From: JBLHKE01 sp047619485
GTDB lineage: Bacteria > Verrucomicrobiota > Verrucomicrobiia > Verrucomicrobiales > DEV007
Length of the DNA: 17,328 nt
Direction of reading: 5' to 3'
Assembly: GCA_047619485.1 (NCBI GenBank)
Contig: JBLHKE010000063.1
Location: forward strand, 1-17,328
A program made the position numbers and the translations under genes. The notes below the pieces were generated by a model that had not been told where the DNA came from, did no database searches, and worked only from the letters and a program-made list of their open reading frames with translations. This document shows, in pieces, positions 15,491 through 17,328 of the stretch. Position 1 is the first letter of the stretch. Each line of letters begins with the position of its first letter.

Positions 15491-15494
15491 AGGA
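15491..15494 (+). promoter_or_regulatory. Ribosome binding site AGGA that decides the DUF1552 start
   Basis: AGGA at 15491-15494 lies 8 bases before the ATG at 15503, the best Shine-Dalgarno match before any start in this window. It favours 15503 over the in-frame ATGs at 15461 and 15494; the latter overlaps the AGGA itself. Confidence 0.5.
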
Positions 15495-15502
15495 TGACAG
15501 CT

Positions 15503-16783
15503 ATGAACCCCACACCGCTCTCTCGCCGCACGCTCCTCCGCGCCGGTGCCGTGTGCGTCGGTCTGCCACTTCTCGACGCCATGCTGCCCGTCGGTTTCGG
15601 CGCCGAGCGGAAGGCCGCTGCGCTGCGCCCGAAACGGATCTTGCTGATGTGTCGATCGCTTGGTCTGCACACGCCATTTCTGTTTCCGGAGACGGCCGGC
15701 CGCGACTACGAGCCAACCCGCTACCTCAAGCTGCTGGAGGAGTTCCGCCAAGATTTCACCATCTTCTCCGGCATGTCACACCTCGGCTACGGCGGCGGTC
15801 ACCACACCGACAAAGCGCTGTTCACCGGCATCACCGCCGAAGATTGGAACAACAAAAAGAACGGCGTTTCGCTCGACCAGGAAGTCGCCGCGCGAGTCGG
15901 TGGCGAGACGCGCTTCCCGTCGCTGGTGCTCGGCGACAGCAGCCACCTGTCGTGGAACCAGCGGGGGATGGCGGTGCCGGCCGAAGGCTCGATCAAGAAG
16001 GTCTTCAAAGACCTGTTTATCGACGGCACGCCGGCAGAGATTGAAAAAGAGATCCAGAGGCTCGCCAACGGTCATAGCATCCTCGATGGCGTGCGCGACC
16101 AGGCACGCGTCCTTGCAAAGTCGCTCAGCCCATCAGACCGCGACCGGCTCGAGATGATGCTCACCTCGATCCGCGAGGCCGAGGGGCGCCTGCAGCAAAA
16201 CGAGGAGTGGGTGCGCAAACCGAAACCCGAAATCTCGGCCGACGATGCGAAACTTTTCGCTGAGGCACCGAAGCGCATGATCGACCGCGAGCAGCAGTGG
16301 TTCGACCTAGTCCACCTCGCCTTGCAGACCGACTCAACCCGCGCGGTCACCGTCAACCACTGGTCGCATCAGGAGAATCTGCAGATGGACGGCGTCACCC
16401 TCACGCACCACGACGCTTCCCACCACGGCCAGGACGAAAAGAAGATTCAACAGCTCGCGCTCGTGGAGGAGGCGGAATTGGAATTGTTTGCACGCTTCCT
16501 CGCCAAGATGAAGGCAAGTAACGACGGCGGCCCGTCCCTGCTTGACCAGACCATCGTCCTCCACGCCAGCCACCTCGGCAACGCCTCGTCCCATACCGGC
16601 GACAACCTGCCCATCATCGTCGCCGGCGGCGGTTTCAAGCACGCCGGCCACGTCGCCTTCGACCGCAAGAACAACCAGCCGCTGTCAAACCTTTACGTGC
16701 AAATGCTCCGCCAGATGGGCATGAAGTCTGAGAAGTTTGGTGCCAGTAATGGCGTCGTTTCCGAACTCGGCATCAACGCATGA
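15503..16783 (+). CDS. Tat-exported DUF1552 (HxxSHH family) protein, intact signature
   Basis: From ATG 15503 the protein is 426 residues and begins with a compact twin-arginine signal (MNPTPLSRRTLLRAG, R8-R9). Starts at 15461 or 15494 would only lengthen the n-region, and an AGGA 8 bases upstream supports 15503. The DUF1552 body includes FSGMSHLGYGGGHH, GVSLDQEVAARVG, and the signature HDASHH at residues 303-308, exactly HxxSHH. C-terminally, LLDQTIVLHASHLGNASSH and NLPIIVAGGG are the other conserved blocks. Clustered histidines and the Tat route suggest a metalloprotein assembled before export; no activity is established for the family. It follows the 812-residue cytochrome by 42 bases and overlaps the next cytochrome gene by ATGA at 16780-16783. 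It is clearly diverged from the paralogue at 8297, so this is not a recent tandem duplication. Confidence 0.93.
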   Translation: MNPTPLSRRTLLRAGAVCVGLPLLDAMLPVGFGAERKAAALRPKRILLMCRSLGLHTPFLFPETAGRDYEPTRYLKLLEEFRQDFTIFSGMSHLGYGGGHHTDKALFTGITAEDWNNKKNGVSLDQEVAARVGGETRFPSLVLGDSSHLSWNQRGMAVPAEGSIKKVFKDLFIDGTPAEIEKEIQRLANGHSILDGVRDQARVLAKSLSPSDRDRLEMMLTSIREAEGRLQQNEEWVRKPKPEISADDAKLFAEAPKRMIDREQQWFDLVHLALQTDSTRAVTVNHWSHQENLQMDGVTLTHHDASHHGQDEKKIQQLALVEEAELELFARFLAKMKASNDGGPSLLDQTIVLHASHLGNASSHTGDNLPIIVAGGGFKHAGHVAFDRKNNQPLSNLYVQMLRQMGMKSEKFGASNGVVSELGINA

Positions 16784-17328
16784 AGCAGGATCCCGGAGCG
16801 CGAGTCGGAAGAAAAGCCGGTCCCGTGCGCGGCGTAATCGTTTGTCTGGTTGCGATGCTCCTTCCCGGTGTTGCCGAAGCCGCGGATTGGCAGAAGGACG
16901 CGTGGGCGTTTTTTGATAGCCATTGCTCTGACTGCCACGATGACTCGCTAGCGAAGGGCGGGCTCGATCTATTCGCCCTGGAGCGGGACATCGATGGCAC
17001 CAAGGCCGTCGATCTTTGGACACGGATTTTCAATCGCGTCGATCATGGAGAAATGCCGCCGCCTAAGGCAAAGACACATCCGACTCGGGATCAGATCGAT
17101 CAGTTTCTTGCAATCGTGACCCCGCCGCTCTTGGACGCTGACAAGAAACTAAGTGCTGTCCAGATGCGCCGTCTCAATCGGATCGAGTATGAGCACACGC
17201 TGCAGGACTTGCTCGCGATTGACATCCCGCTGCAACACCTCCTTCCCGAGGATCCGGAGGCGGGAGGATTCGACAACAATGGCGCGGCACTCGCCGTCTC
17301 TGCCGAACTCATCGAGCGCTACCTCCAG
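16780..17328 (+). CDS. Planctomycete-type cytochrome c, N-terminal part (runs off the window)
   Basis: An open frame from ATG 16780 continues without a stop to the last base (183 codons). It encodes a signal peptide (basic n-region with GRKAGPVRG, core VIVCLVAMLLPGVAEA, cleavage near AEA-A). The cytochrome domain has CSDCH at 49-53, KGGLDL at 59-64 and GEMPP at 90-94 (M92). DUF1587 starts at about residue 129 (RRLNRIEYEHTLQDLLAI) and continues through EAGGFDNNGAALAVS to the edge. The ATG overlaps the DUF1552 stop by 4 bases, the same coupling seen at 8297; a GTG at 16825 is an alternative. The DUF1595/1592/1588/1585 domains are expected beyond the window, and very likely another DUF1552 or accessory gene. 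It is most similar in layout to the 812-residue copy. Confidence 0.9.
   Translation, partial: MKQDPGARVGRKAGPVRGVIVCLVAMLLPGVAEAADWQKDAWAFFDSHCSDCHDDSLAKGGLDLFALERDIDGTKAVDLWTRIFNRVDHGEMPPPKAKTHPTRDQIDQFLAIVTPPLLDADKKLSAVQMRRLNRIEYEHTLQDLLAIDIPLQHLLPEDPEAGGFDNNGAALAVSAELIERYLQ

Noticed and set aside
15461..15502. Upstream ATG start for the second DUF1552 protein
   Set aside because: It adds residues before a Tat signal that is already complete, and the AGGA at 15491 points to the ATG at 15503.
1..17328. Search for tRNA, rRNA, CRISPR repeats, insertion-sequence ends or transposases
   Set aside because: No transposase-like protein, repeat array or recognisable structural RNA was seen by eye; the coding sequences leave only short gaps.

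Overview
The window reads as a chromosomal segment from a high-GC member of the PVC superphylum, either Verrucomicrobiota or Planctomycetota; the sequence alone does not separate the two. The main reason is three ordered copies of the large secreted cytochromes built from DUF1587/1595/1592/1588/1585 domains, two of them followed by a Tat-exported DUF1552 (HxxSHH family) protein. These gene pairs are very common in that group and their biochemical role is unknown. Nearly all start codons also lack a Shine-Dalgarno sequence, which fits the same lineages.

Left edge (1-1854): a short, AT-richer tail of an unidentified gene is followed by what looks like a collapsed locus. The signal peptide and the first three residues of a CxxCH heme motif from a planctomycete-type cytochrome are joined, out of frame, to the C-terminal part of an unrelated protein. 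An intact secreted six-repeat kelch propeller follows.

Carbohydrate cassette (1934-6271): a PAS-AraC regulator on the minus strand is divergent, with a 52-base gap, from four closely spaced plus-strand genes. These encode a HUMPS/KGPDC-superfamily enzyme whose residues look more like hexulose-6-phosphate synthase than ketogulonate-phosphate decarboxylase, a zinc-type alcohol dehydrogenase that has lost all four structural-zinc cysteines, a short-chain dehydrogenase, and a TIM-barrel sugar (phosphate) isomerase/epimerase. Together they look like an inducible set of oxidation, isomerisation and aldol/decarboxylation steps on a sugar or sugar acid. The substrate is unknown, and no transporter, kinase or hexuloisomerase is present in the window.

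Cytochrome/DUF1552 region (6324-17328): module A is a 658-residue cytochrome, a DUF1552 protein and a seven-bladed WD/YCF48-like propeller, chained by 4-base and 1-base overlaps. A secreted transglutaminase-like protein comes next. Module C is an 812-residue cytochrome with an extra beta-rich domain plus a DUF1552 protein. Module D is another cytochrome, overlapping the previous gene by 4 bases and running off the window. All genes point the same way with gaps under 80 bases, so they may form one long transcription unit for a cell-envelope system. No RNA genes, CRISPR arrays, insertion sequences or convincing terminators were seen, and no gene-free stretch exceeds 300 bases.
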